Source: JANXQG01 sp963775975
Lineage (GTDB): Bacteria; Planctomycetota; Planctomycetia; Pirellulales; Thermoguttaceae
Assembly (NCBI GenBank): GCA_963775975.1
Contig: CAVZKX010000001.1
Location: 372,001-436,000, forward strand
Direction of reading: 5' to 3'
DNA: 64,000 bases
Shown: positions 37,643 through 48,914 of the stretch, piece by piece
How the letters are laid out: the number at the start of each line of letters is the position of its first letter
How positions within the stretch are numbered: position 1 is the stretch's first letter
Notes under the pieces: generated by a model
The model's database searches: none
What the model saw: only the letters and a program-made list of their open reading frames with translations
Told to the model about the DNA's origin: nothing
Position numbers and translations under genes: made by a program

Positions 37643-37723
37643 GGCTGGAAGTAAAAATCCTGCTTTCCAGCGTGAGATACGAATTTACGTTCGACCGCAA
37701 CCGACCTCTGAAGGAGAATCGCC

Positions 37724-39380
37724 GTGACCACCGTCGCACCGCCGTATCGCTTCCATAAATCGTTCGTCAAGATTTTTTCCAAGTCCCGCGTCCTGGCTTC
37801 CTTCGGATGGCGCGGTAATGACGCGCGGGGAGCTAAGGCGCCGTCACGGCTGGGCCGGGCGCTAGTGATCGTGCCGGCGTTGGCCTTGCTTTCCGGCGCG
37901 GTCGCGCAGGCCCAGGGCGTTTTATGGCAAACGTCCGTGTATGGCGCTATAGATGCCGGCCAACAATCTTTGGGATTTGCGATCACTGGCCAGACCGGTC
38001 CACCACAGTCGTCGGCCGGGACCTCTGCCGCCCTGAATGTCGTCCAAGTTAATCCGCCCGCGTTGTTCCACGCCGTCGCATTCGGTTCGTCGCATGTCGA
38101 TTCAGCTCTATCGCAGCGCACTTTTGCAAGATGTTGGGGTCTATCAACTTTAAATTATGCCAGCGTGAACCCAGCGTCGAATGCGTACGCCCAGGTTAAC
38201 GATGTGCTCTGGCTGAGCAGCATGGATCCCGCTCGTGTCGGCAATTCGCTTCGCTTTAACTTCGACGCCACGATCCTCGTTGACGCGACCACTTATTGCG
38301 ACGCACACACTTACGCGTCCGCGGGCATAGGCGGTCAGTCGAGTGTCGCCGAAGTTCGCACTAACGCGAACCCGATGTGGTCAGGGTGGGATTCGGTCAA
38401 AAACTACGGGTTCTCTGACCTCGAGGGTACTTTCCACGTCGACGTACCAATGAGCGCTGGACAATCGGGCGCCAATGGATCGGAAAGCTTTTCGTTCTAC
38501 ATGCAGGATTATGTGCAGGCCAGTGGTTACGCCGGATTTGCCGACGCGGAGGAAAATGTACGATTAGAATCAATCACGTTGCCCGACTTCGCATTTACGA
38601 CTCCCGAATCGCGGGGCGTGGGTGTGTCGTTTCAGTCGGGCACTGGTTCACCCGACGCGGGGCCATGGCCTACCACGTCGAACTGGGGCCCGGCATCTTC
38701 GGGGAACTGGCCTGATCCAGCCAACTGGTCAAACGGTACACCCAATGGTGATGGTTCGGATGCTGTATTCTCGGATGCTATAGCCCCGCCGCAGTCAGTC
38801 AACGGCGACTTTCTTGACTGATCCAGAAACCATCGGCAAGCTTGAACTCGGCTCCGGCACACCGAACGCGGGCTACGCGATCAGCGGCGCGGGCAGCAAC
38901 ACGCTTACGTTCAGCAATACCGCCGCCGTTTTCCCGAGCTTTATTTCCGTAAGCGACGGCGCACATGCGATCGATGCCCCGGTCGTCTTGGCCTCGAATC
39001 TCATCGTGACTTCGACAAGTTCAACCCCCTGGACGCTTACTTTTGGCACGGCCAGCAGCATCATCGACAACGGCGGCGGCATGTCGTTGACCTTGAGCGC
39101 CAGCAACGGGACATTGATCTTGAGCGGATCGAGCAATTACAGCGGCGGAACATTCGTGAGCGACGGCACGCTCGTCGTGACCAACCCGGCCGCCTTGCCC
39201 GATGGCGGCAGCATCACGGTTGGAGACGCCTCGTTTTTCGACAGTGGGGCTCCCTCTTTCGCTCCTGTTGCGGCCACGGCTGCGGCCGTGCCCGAGCCGG
39301 GGTCGCTGGCGCTGCTCGGTGCGGCGGTTAGCGGTGCGGCCATTTATCGACGCCGTCGCTCACGGCGGAAGAAACAATAA
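37724..39380 (+). CDS. Beta-strand-repeat PEP-CTERM protein, one frame break
   Basis: About 550 residues joined. The GTG at 37724 follows AAGGAGA. A long basic leader precedes the membrane segment ALVIVPALALLSGAVAQAQG. The body has no known domain until ASSGNWPDPANWSNGTPNGD, which begins an autotransporter-associated beta-strand repeat. The frame changes near 38815 and continues PETIGKLELGS, then NGTLILSGSSNYSGGTFVSD, the repeat consensus. It ends in the sorting tail VPEPGSLALLGAAVSGAAIY plus basic RRRRSRRKK. The modules and tail are shared with the next gene. A surface or matrix protein, inferred from the PEP-CTERM tail. Confidence 0.85.
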
Positions 39381-39721
39381 CCTCCACCTTCAAAGCAGAA
39401 CCGATTTCACCGGCTGCCACGACAGGCTTTCCCGAGCTTGGATCTGCTGCTGTAGCCGGTGTTTTTCTTGTCCGGTGGTCGGATTGTCGCAAAAACTCAT
39501 CCCTATTCCGAGATGCGTTGAAAAAGGACCGCTTTTCGGAACGTTTTCCCGGGCTCTTTCACGCTAGGGTTTACTATCCGAGTCTTGCTTTCACGGGGAA
39601 CGTTGCTACAATTCGCGGATGAGTTTGCCCAGCTTCCTTTGAGCGGCATCTGGTTGACAGCGGCTTACTTCCCGGCAAACGTCAATGATTGACGATGCCC
39701 TGTTGCGAATAGGAAGCTCGT
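39381..39721. other. Intergenic stretch without a gene
   Basis: About 340 bases between two plus-strand surface-protein genes. No reading frame has family features. An AGGA ribosome binding site precedes the next ATG. Confidence 0.4.
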
Positions 39722-41026
39722 ATGCAGATCAATTTCACTCGCAGCTTCTTTCTTGCGGGCATTTTGCATTTCGCGACTTGCAGTTCGGCGTCAGCTAACA
39801 ATCTTGTTGCTAATGGAAGCTTCGAAGGTTCCACGTATGTCGATCAAAACACCGGCGACCTTATGCCCTCCGGTTGGACGGTGGGGCCACCGTCGCCGGC
39901 CGCGCTGAGCAAACTCAACGTGTCAAGCACTACGGACGCGGCCACCGAACTCGGTCCCGAGGACGGCGCTCATTATATGAGATTCCAGTCGCCCGCGAAC
40001 AACGGAACCAGGGACTGCCTCCTGGAAGATCTCGTCACCACGGCGGGCCAAAGTTACAACGTTTCTTTTTGGGTGGCGGATACTTCGACAAGCGTGGGCA
40101 ATAACGTCGGCCTCAATCCCGTATGGGATGAAAACACGGCGAATCAGTCGACGATGGGAACAAACCAGTTTTACTATGCGCCCACAAATACCGGCCCTGT
40201 GCCTTATCAGTTATTCTCATTCACGGAGGTCGCCTCAACGAACCTGACGAGGATCGACTTTCACGGGATTGACACCAATGGATCGATCCTTGTGGACAAT
40301 GTAGTTGTTTCCCCCCTTCCCTCGCTTTGGGCGTCGGCAGTTAGTGGTGGTTGGAGCACGCCGGGCAAGTGGACGGGGGGCGTGGTGCCCAATGCCGCCG
40401 GCGCAGGAGCCGTGTTCAGCACCGCGACCACCGCCGCGCTGACCGTCACGCTGGACAAACCGGAAACGGTGGCCACGCTTCAGTTCGGCAACTCCAGCAG
40501 CGCAAGCGTGGGCTTTTCGCTAAACGGCGGCGGAAGCAACAACTTGACGTTGAGCAATTCGGGCGGCGGGGCGAAGATCACGTTGACCAACGGCAGTCAC
40601 GTCATTGATGCGCCGGTCGTTCTAGCCGAAAATCTCGTGGTAAGCGGGAGTGGAAAGCTTATGTTCGGCAACTTGGGCAGCATCACGGGAAGCGGAAAAT
40701 CGTTGACGATGAGGGCCAGCAACGGCACTTTGATCTTGAGCGGCACCGACAGCTACAGCGGCGGCACTTATGTCGAGGCCGGAACGCTGAAGATAACCAG
40801 TGCTTACGCCCTGCCCAGCGGTGCGAACCTGACGATTGGTTCCGGTGCAAACTTGTTCTTTGCTCCATCGGTCGCCGCGGCGCCGATGGCGTCGTCGTTC
40901 GGCGCGGTTGCTGTGCGGGAACCGGGGACGTTGGCGCTACTTGGCACGGGAGTCGTAAGCCTTTTGACGGAGTATCGCAGGCGGCGCGGACGTTCGAAAC
41001 GCGATCGGAAAGGGTTCGGCTGCTGA
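39722..41026 (+). CDS. PEP-CTERM protein with DUF642-like and beta-strand repeat domains
   Basis: 434 residues with a signal peptide (FFLAGILHFATCSSASA). The N-terminal ~190 residues (NNLVANGSFEGSTYVDQNTG ... PSGWTVG ... NVSFWVADTS ... FHGIDTNGSILVDNVVV) look like a DUF642/CBM-type jelly-roll that binds carbohydrate. Next are WASAVSGGWSTPGKWTGGVV, the autotransporter-type repeat (ETVATLQFGNSS), and NGTLILSGTDSYSGGTYVEA. The C-terminus is a variant sorting tail, VREPGTLALLGTGVVSLLTE, with Arg in place of the usual Pro at the second position, then basic RRRRGRSKR. The module order parallels the previous gene. Likely surface attached or released into the matrix. Confidence 0.85.
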   Translation: MQINFTRSFFLAGILHFATCSSASANNLVANGSFEGSTYVDQNTGDLMPSGWTVGPPSPAALSKLNVSSTTDAATELGPEDGAHYMRFQSPANNGTRDCLLEDLVTTAGQSYNVSFWVADTSTSVGNNVGLNPVWDENTANQSTMGTNQFYYAPTNTGPVPYQLFSFTEVASTNLTRIDFHGIDTNGSILVDNVVVSPLPSLWASAVSGGWSTPGKWTGGVVPNAAGAGAVFSTATTAALTVTLDKPETVATLQFGNSSSASVGFSLNGGGSNNLTLSNSGGGAKITLTNGSHVIDAPVVLAENLVVSGSGKLMFGNLGSITGSGKSLTMRASNGTLILSGTDSYSGGTYVEAGTLKITSAYALPSGANLTIGSGANLFFAPSVAAAPMASSFGAVAVREPGTLALLGTGVVSLLTEYRRRRGRSKRDRKGFGC

Positions 41027-41818
41027 GTTTCCCGGAAAGGCGTACCTTTTCAGGCGACTCCGATCAAACCACCCATTGAAGACGCATGTTTTGACGTACC
41101 GTAAAAGGTCGGCTCCGAGCTATCTGGGAAAGAAGCAGCTCCGCCGGTTGGAAAAGACCGTAGGGAGGTGCCATCGACCCAACGTTTTGTGACATCCAGG
41201 CGGCTTACCTTTTCGAGGCGGCGGTCGATGACCTCCGCGGGTTAACTGGTTGCCGTTCAGCGCAAACGCTGCCGTCAGAAATTAGGCCGAAGGTCAAGAA
41301 AATCCGGCTGATCCATTGCGACAGCCGGTCCATCATTGCGGCGTGTGAGCCATGTTTTCAATTCCTCAGCTTTCACGCGACTCTTGAGCAGCTTCGGTAG
41401 AAGCACAGTGCTCCGCTACTTTCACGAACTACCGCCGGTCGTGTGCAAGTCAGTTGGCGAGAATCGACTTCAACTCCGCCGCCGCCCCTTGCTTCGCGGC
41501 GGCGCCCAGGTGGGACTCCTATGGTCACGGCCGCCAATGAGGTCTTTCGACGAGGCTTGGCCGCCGCCTGACATTTCTGTTTCTTGCGGCCGGTCGAAAT
41601 GGGCACGTCGACAGCGCCATCACTGATCTGGGCGACAATGGAGCTAGCGACTTCGGTAGGGCAGAGGGTACAATGGAATCGGTCGCCTACACTGTGCGAG
41701 CGCTCGGCGGCACCGCGCTGGCACCCCCAGCGGCCTCTGCGTTTTACTGAGATCCGGTTTTCCCGTGGCAGTCGAGCTTTTATACCGTCGGTGCGCGCAA
41801 TTCACGGAGTAAGGGAAC
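41027..41818. other. Long intergenic region with a repeat
   Basis: About 790 bases before the giant secreted protein. It contains the repeat unit 41122-41184. The rest has no frame with recognisable family similarity. A GGAGTAAGGGAAC ribosome binding site precedes the ATG at 41819. Confidence 0.5.
41122..41184 (+). repeat. 63-base repeat, copy 1 (relative at 48711)
   Basis: Aligns without gaps to 48711-48772. Shared blocks are ATCTGGGAA.GAAGC, CTCCGCCGGTTGG / CTCCGGTTGG, and AGGGAGGTGC. Differences fall in a coding-like pattern: one frame reads SGKEAAPPVGKDRREV against SGNEATPPVGKGRREV. The origin is unknown, possibly a fragment of a lost gene or IS. Confidence 0.65.
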
Positions 41819-44800
41819 ATGGAACTGAACCTATTTGGCCGGCTACGCGGCGGGTGGCGGACTCTTGGGCGGCGAAAGCGCCGCGCGGCGAGCGGGCAGG
41901 ATCCGCGCTATCGCCGGTTGAGGCTGGAACTCTTGGAGTCACGGTCAATGCTTACTCCGACGGTGGCGACTGCGGCCATTGCCAACCCGTCGCCAACGAC
42001 GGCCAATACGACGACCTTGAGCGTGCTGGGCGCCGATTCCGGCGGCGAAGCCAATCTCAGCTATGCTTGGGCCACAACCGGATATGCCGCGGCGCCCGTG
42101 GTCTTTAGCAGCAATGGCGTCAACGCCTCGAAAAACACGACGGCCACGTTCACCGCGGCCGGCAACTATAACTTCATCGTGACGATCACCAACCAGCAGG
42201 CGCAGAGCGTCACAAGCTCGGTGGTCGTGCCAGTGACCTTCGGCATTTTCAACAACGGCGCTGACATCGGTTCCCCGTCGCGGGCAGGCTCGCTGAGCTA
42301 CAACGCCTCCAGCAGCGCCTATACCGTGAACGCGGGCGGCTCGGACATCGCGGGCACGTCGGACCAGTTCCGCTACACCTACACGACGTTCAACGTCAAC
42401 GCTCAAATCACTGCCCGCGTCACTTCGGTGAGCAACACCAACTCCTCAGCGAAGGCGGGCGTCATGTTCCGCAACTCTACGGCCGCCAACGCCTCGTATG
42501 CGTTTGCGTTTGTGACGCCCGGCAACAACGTAGAGTTCGAGACGCGTTCAGCTAATGGCGCCGCCACAAGCTACAACTCCACCATCGCGGCCGGGATTAG
42601 TCCGCTATGGGTGCGTTTGATTCGCAATGGCGCCGGCAACAATCAGTTCAGCGCCTATTACTCCATCAACGGGACGAGCTGGACGCAACTGGGAACGGCG
42701 CAGACGGTCACCATGAACGCCGCTTATTTGGCCGGTCTAGCGGTTACCAGCCGCAACACGGCCGTCCTCAACACGTCGGTGATGGACAACGTCTCGATGA
42801 GCGGCCTCAGCGAGCGCGGGTTCGCCACACTCAACTCCGCCCGCACCACCTTTGTGGCCGACAATGGTCAACTGCTACGCAGCCCGTTCACGTCAACCGA
42901 GGGAAACACGGCGGTGCCGGAATCCCAGATAGCGGCGATGAAGAATCTCGGCTTCAACACGATTCATCTGTACGCCGAGGGGGCCGACGCCAATTATCCC
43001 AATTCGGGCACCAACACGCCGGGCTACCAAGCCCTGGCGGTCGATAAGATAGTCCAATACTGCCAGGACCAGGGTCTTTATTGCATCATCGTCGCCGGTG
43101 GTACACTGCAGTGGATCGAGGATTTCTGGAAGTTTTACGCGCCCCGCTATGCGAATGACACGAACGTAATCTACGAGATTGCGAATGAGCCCGCTGCGAA
43201 CATCTCGATGGCGGTGAATGAAGCCTGCTACACCACCATCCGCAGCTACGCGCCGAACATGCCGGTGCTGCTGTTCACCGATATTAATGTCTACGGGAGT
43301 GGCGCCGGCACCAGCGTGCTGCAGAAGATCCAGACCTTCAACCAGGCCGATCTCGGCAACGCCAATGCCGTTTGGACGAACATAGCCTACGCGTTCCACG
43401 GCTACGCCCCGGACGCCCTGACGGAGCAAGGCGTGCAGACAATTATCAACGGCGGTTACCAGGTATTCATGACCGAAGCCAACAGCTCGGTCTGGGGCAC
43501 GAACAATGGCGGAATCGACATCCAACTGACGCAGTGGTTGGAGCAAACAAAGATCTCCTGGATTACATTTCTGCACGTGCCGCCCTTTGGCGTTGCCGGC
43601 GACGTCACCGACCCGACGCAATACGTGAACCCGGTAAACGACTCAGGCCTTTCCTGGACCCCGGACTACGGCACGTGGCCGGCCGTCCGCGGCGCCTATA
43701 ACGCCGGCAATGTGCCTTGGGCCACCGCCTCGAACTTTGTCAACAACCAATTGACCGGAACACTCCACATAGAGGCGGAGAACTACGATTCCGGCGGACA
43801 GAGCGTCGCCTACTACGACACCACCCCGGGCGATCTGGGGGGCCAATACCGTCCTGGCGACAATGTTGATATCACGACAACCACTGACTTCGGCGGCGGC
43901 TACGTCATCTCCTCGACCGCCAGCGGCGAATGGTTCGAGTATACAATCAATGTAGCGCAGGCCGGCTATTACCGGCTCGATGTGCGCTATTCGAATGCCA
44001 CGGGCGGTGCAGCAATCGATGTGACATCGCTCCGGGACGGAGACCTCACAGGCAATTTGACGCTTCCAACCACGGGCGGATTGAGCAGCTACAGCACGCT
44101 GACCACCCAGGTCTTTCTGGGTGGCGGCCAGCAGATCCTGAAGTTTGGCGTTCCAACGGGCGGGTTCAATCTGAACTGGTTCGAACTGACGCCCACGCCC
44201 CTAGGCGCGGTCTCCGGCGGCACATATCTGATTGTCAACCGGGCCAGCGGAATGGCCCTGCAGTTGGATACGACTACCAACAACGTCATACAAGAGCCGT
44301 TCGCGTCGAGCTCGACGTTACAACAGTGGTCTCTACAGAGTTTGGGAGCGGGACAATACGATGCCATCTCGGTCAATAACGGCAGCTATTGGACCACTTT
44401 TCAGAGAAGCACTCTCGGCACCGGCCCGGGGTATAGTGCGAGCAGCGTCGTGCTGCGTCCAATCGGCAACGGCTTCTACCGCATGGTGGACTCCGGCGGC
44501 GGCTTAGACTTCGAGGTCCAGGGCAATTCCACCGCTGCCGGGGCATCGATCGACAAAATCATTTACTCCGGTCTCCCCAACCAACAGTGGGCAGTGGTCG
44601 CGACAAGCGACCAGATCTTCCCGACCGGACTGATCACGTATCGCGACAGCGCGGGCAACGTCCAGTTGAGTTGGACCGCCGCTTCCGGGGCCGTAAGCTA
44701 CAATGTCAAGCGCGCAACCGCGTCTGGTGGACCCTACACCACGATCGCCACCGGCGTCTCCGCCGCAGGCTATGTCGACACCACGGCCCTTGCCAACACG

Positions 44801-47800
44801 GCCTATTACTACGTCATTAGCGCAGTAAGTTCCACCGGAAAGGAAAGCATTAACAGCACTGAAGCCGTCGCTCCGTCGTACGGTCTCTTCGCCGTTTCCC
44901 AGGATATTGGCTCGCCTGGCCCAACCGGTTCGGGAGGTTACAACTCCGGCACGCAAACCTACACCGTCGCGGGTGGTGGAGCAGACATTTGGAATACCGC
45001 CGACCAGTTCCACTTCCTTTCCGAGAGCGTCATCGGAGACAGTTCGATTATCGCCCGCGTTACCGGCGTGCAGAACACGAACACGTGGGCCAAGGCCGGC
45101 GTGATGTTCCGCGACTCAGCCGCGGCTGGCGCGATGTTCGCGAATGTGGACGTGACTCCCGGCCAGGGCGTGAGCTTCCAGTGGTGCGCCAGCACGGGCG
45201 GAAATTGTGCGAATACCCAAATTACGGGCATCTTGGCGCCGACGTGGGTGAAGCTCGTCCGCAGCGGAAACAGTTTCAGCGCGTTCTATGCCAAAACCAC
45301 CGGGACCCCAACAGCCACGGACTGGATTGCGGTGGGCACGTCACAGACGATCGCGATGAGCAGCACCGCTCAGGTCGGCCTCGCAGTGACCAGCCATAAC
45401 AACGGCACGCTTTGCACCAGCACGTTTACCGGCGTCCAGGTCATTCAAGGCCAGCCCACGGTGGCGACGCAGGCCGCTGCCACTCCGTCGCCGGTGACGG
45501 CAACGACGACGAACCTGAGCGTGTTGGGGGCCGACGCCGGCGGCGAAGCGAACCTCACTTACACCTGGTCGACAACGGGTACGCCGCCGGCGCCGGTCGT
45601 CTTCTCGGCCAACGGCAGCAATGTCGCGAAAAATACCACGGCGACTTTCATTCGGGCCGGTACGTACAACTTCCTGGTATGCATCACCAATGGCAGCGGG
45701 CTATTGGTATGCAGTTCCGTCGTGGTGACGGTGAATCAATCGCCCAGCGGTGTCAGCGTGACGCCATTGTCGGCGCCGATTACCGTGAACGCCAGCAAGC
45801 AGTTTTCGGCCACCGAGATTGACCAGTTCGGCGTAGCGCGATCATCGCAGCCGGCCTTCACGTGGACGATCACTGGCGGCGGCGGCTCCGTTTCCTCCAG
45901 CGGCCTCTATACGGCCCCCGCCACGGCCGGTTCCGCCACGGTACAAGCGACAGCGGGCGCGTTTTCCGGCACGGCCGCGGTGACCGTCACCACACAAACC
46001 GCGCCAACCATTGCCACGGCGGCCGCTGCTTCGCCATCGCCGGCTGGCACTTCCACTGTGCTTACGGTGCTCGGAGCTTCCTCCGCCGGCGAGTCGAACC
46101 TGACCTACAACTGGAGTCTTACCGGTACACCGCCGGGACCTGCGAGCTTCAGTGCGAATGGAAGCAATGCCGCCAAGAACACGACAGTCACGTTCGCGAA
46201 GGCCGGCACTTACAGCTTCACTGTAACGATAACCGACCAGGTCGGTCTGAGCGTGACTAGCTCGGTTAGCGTAACTGTGAACTTTGGCCTTTTCACCGAC
46301 AGCAACGACATCGGGTCGCCTTCGCCGGCCGGCTCCTTGAGCTACAATGCCTCCAGCGGAGCTTACACCGTGACGGCCGGCGGCGCGGACATCTGGGGCA
46401 CGTCTGACCAGTTCCGCTACAACTACGAAACCTACAGCGGCACCGGCCAGATCACCGCCCGGGTTACGTCGGTAAGCAACACCAATGCCTCTGCGAAAGC
46501 CGGCGCGATGTTCCGCGACTCGACGGCCGCAAATGCCGCCTACGCCTTCGCCTGGGTCTCGCCGGGCAACAACGTCGCGTTCGAGACCCGCGCGTCCAAC
46601 GGCACGTCGTCCAACTACAGCGTCACCGTCGCGGCCGGTGGCAGTCCGGTATGGGTGCGTCTGCTCCGCAGCGGTGTCAGCAATAACCAGTTCAGCGCCT
46701 ATTATTCCCGCGATGGCGTCACTTGGTCGCAAGTGGGCACGACCCAGACGGTGACTATGGCCACCACCGCGTTGGCCGGGCTGGCGGTGACCAGCCACAA
46801 CCAGGGGACGCTCAATACGTCGGTGCTGGACAACGTCTTGGTCAGCGCCGTGCCAACTTTCGTTGCTGCCGCTTGGTCGACGCCATCGACGGACGGCGGG
46901 ACCAATGCGCAACTGACCGTGCTGGGCGCCGACCCCAGCGGTGAAGCCAACCTAACCTATACCTGGACGATGACCAGCGGCCCGGCAGCCGTGAGCTTCT
47001 CTACCAATGCCACCAATGCCGCCAAGACGACGGTGGCCACCTTCACCAAGGCTGGCAACTATACATTCCAAGCGACGATCAAAAATGCCGGCGGGGTCTC
47101 CGCGACCAGCAGCGTTAGCGTGACCGTCAATCAGACGTATTCCGGCATGAAATTAACGCCGGCATCGCCGAACCTCACGAGCGGCAACACGCAGCAGTTC
47201 ACGGCCACGGCCCTCGATCAGTTCGGTCAAACGTTTTCGCCTCAGCCGGCCGTGACTTGGACGCTCGTCTCCGGGCCGGGCACGCTCACCAGCGGCGGGC
47301 TCTTCACGCCGCCCTACGCCAACGGCTCGGCCGTCGTCCGTGCCTCCAGCGGCGGCTACAGCGCCACGGCTACGGTCACGTTCTCCTCACAGGCTCAATG
47401 GAATGCCGCGACGAGCAGTTCGTGGGCCACCAGCGGCAACTGGAAAGACAGTTCCACCAGCGCGGTCCTGGCCGCGCCAGGCATCCGCGGGCTGACGGGC
47501 GATACTGTCTTGTTCGCCGCGACCACCGTTGCGACCGTCACACTGGACGGAGCCAGCCCCACGCTGGCCGGAATGACCTTCAATAATGCCACGCGGGGCT
47601 ACACGATTGCCCAAGGCACGGGCGGCAGCCTCACGTTGCAAGCGAGCACCAGCGCCACGGTTTCCGTGGTGGCGGGCAGCCACGCCATCAGCGCCGCTGC
47701 ACTTGCTTAGCAACATCACAGTCAGTGTGGCTGCCGCAAGCATGCTTACAGTTTCCGGTTCAATAGACGACGCCGGTAGTTTGACGACGAACGGCGGCGG

Positions 47801-48155
47801 CACGTTGGTGCTCAAGTCGGTAAATTCGTTTGCCGGCGGCTTGATCGTGCAGTCGGGCACGGTGCTGGTGGCCGCCGCCAGTGCTCTTCGCGACGGATGC
47901 AACCTGACCATCGGCAACGGGAGCTACTTCTCAGCGCCTGTTATAGTTGCGCCCGGCGCCGCGGCCGTTGCTTCCCCCAGCGCCGCTTCGTCCATGGTCC
48001 TAAGCCAGGTCATCTGGCCGGCCGCGGCCGTGCCACTTCGGACCGATTGCCAATCTGCCGCCGTGCGGCTACGCTGGCAATCGGCGTCTCACCTCTCTGA
48101 AAGGAAGCCTTCGGCTATGGCTGGCGTTCTTGAAGAACCGCGATGGTGGTTATGA
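41819..48155 (+). CDS. Giant secreted multidomain protein with GH5-like domain, one frame break
   Basis: About 2100 residues joined. The N-terminus is the planctomycete export motif region RLELLESRSMLTP. Rough order by residue: PKD-like 47-139; DUF1349-like beta-sandwich 140-330; GH5-like TIM barrel ~340-640, with acid/base Glu457 in IYEIANEPAANIS and nucleophile Glu553 in VFMTEANSSVWG; CBM6 ~650-795 (LHIEAENYDSGGQSVAYYD); ricin-type ~800-930; FN3 ~935-1018; second DUF1349 ~1021-1210; PKD/Big domains; third DUF1349 ~1487-1670; Big domain; then an autotransporter-type repeat. The frame changes near 47695 (AISAAALA-stop) and continues LLSNITVSVAAASMLTVSGS. No PEP-CTERM tail follows. It probably degrades plant- or algal-type beta-glycan. 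ATG 41819 has a good binding site. Confidence 0.85.
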
Positions 48156-48201
48156 AAAATCAGTGTTCCCGAAACCAACTACTAAATTTTGGAGAAACTC
48201 C

Positions 48202-48640
48202 ATGATAATTCGAAGCCTACGTTGTTTGCCTGCCTTGCTCGGCGGGCTCTTCTTCCTAACGGTGGTTGTTGCCGCCGTTGACTGCCATGCTCAGGGTGGC
48301 AGGCGGGGCGGCTTCGGCGGCCCCATCGTGCTGGGATCAGACGACGTTGCGGCGTTTGCCGATCCGCCCCACGGATTCAAGGCGAAACGCGAAGGCATCC
48401 CACATGGAAAACTGGAAATGGTGAGCTACGAATCGAAGTCGGTCGGAAGTACACGTAAGATGAACGTCTACACCCCGCCCGGCTATTCGACGGAGAGAAA
48501 GTATCCGGTCCTGTATCTGCTGCACGGCATCGGCGGCGACGAGACGGAGTGGGAACGCTTTGCCTCGCCGGAGCCGTTGCGCCAGGAGGCGGCGCAAACC
48601 TCCGACAATCGGCTGATTCTCCCAAGATGCCATCCCGTTT
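48202..48640 (+). pseudogene. Truncated alpha/beta-hydrolase esterase (feruloyl-esterase type)
   Basis: The ATG at 48202 follows GGAGAAACTCC. A signal segment (LRCLPALLGGLFFLTVVVAA) leads into KLEMVSYESKSVGSTRKMNV, YTPPGYSTERKYPVLYLLHG, IGGDETEWERFASPEPLRQE. This is the start of the esterase D/XynZ fold. The similarity ends near residue 140 (SDNRLILPR), before the GxSxG nucleophile. Beyond ~48615 the sequence is unrelated and carries two repeat fragments. A deletion or insertion removed the catalytic half; it cannot be active. Confidence 0.8.
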
Positions 48641-48665
48641 CCAACACTTCCCATCTAACCACCTA

Positions 48666-48692
48666 TCTCGGAACGTGTTTTAGTCCTCCATC
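48666..48692 (+). repeat. Short repeat TCTCGGAACGTGTT-type, copy 1
   Basis: TCTCGGAACGTGTTTTAGTC and the following bases match 52369-52395 in direct orientation with about five differences. It sits at the broken end of the truncated esterase. It could be an IS-end relic. Confidence 0.5.
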
Positions 48693-48710
48693 AAACGTTG
48701 CCGTCGAGCA

Positions 48711-48772
48711 ATCTGGGAATGAAGCCACACCTCCGGTTGGGAAAGGCCGCAGGGAGGTGCGATAAACCCAAT
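48711..48772 (+). repeat. 62-base repeat, copy 2 (relative at 41122)
   Basis: Gap-free relative of 41122-41184, lying between the truncated esterase and the HEAT-repeat gene. A + frame right after it (IIFVIKPEDGTMVGFFPVEL to a TGA near 48893) is open but unrecognised, so it could belong to the same lost gene. Confidence 0.6.
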
Positions 48773-48914
48773 CATATTCGTAATTAAGCCTGAAGATGGC
48801 ACGATGGTCGGTTTCTTCCCAGTGGAACTTGATAGTCTGAAAGAGGTAAGCGGGGGCGGCAACATACTTAGGGCAACCCAGAAGATCATATGAACGCGAA
48901 AAAGGACAAATGCG

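Noticed and set aside
45842..46912. Minus-strand frame of 356 codons
   Set aside because: It is antisense to the giant secreted protein and reflects its repetitive, GC-rich composition.
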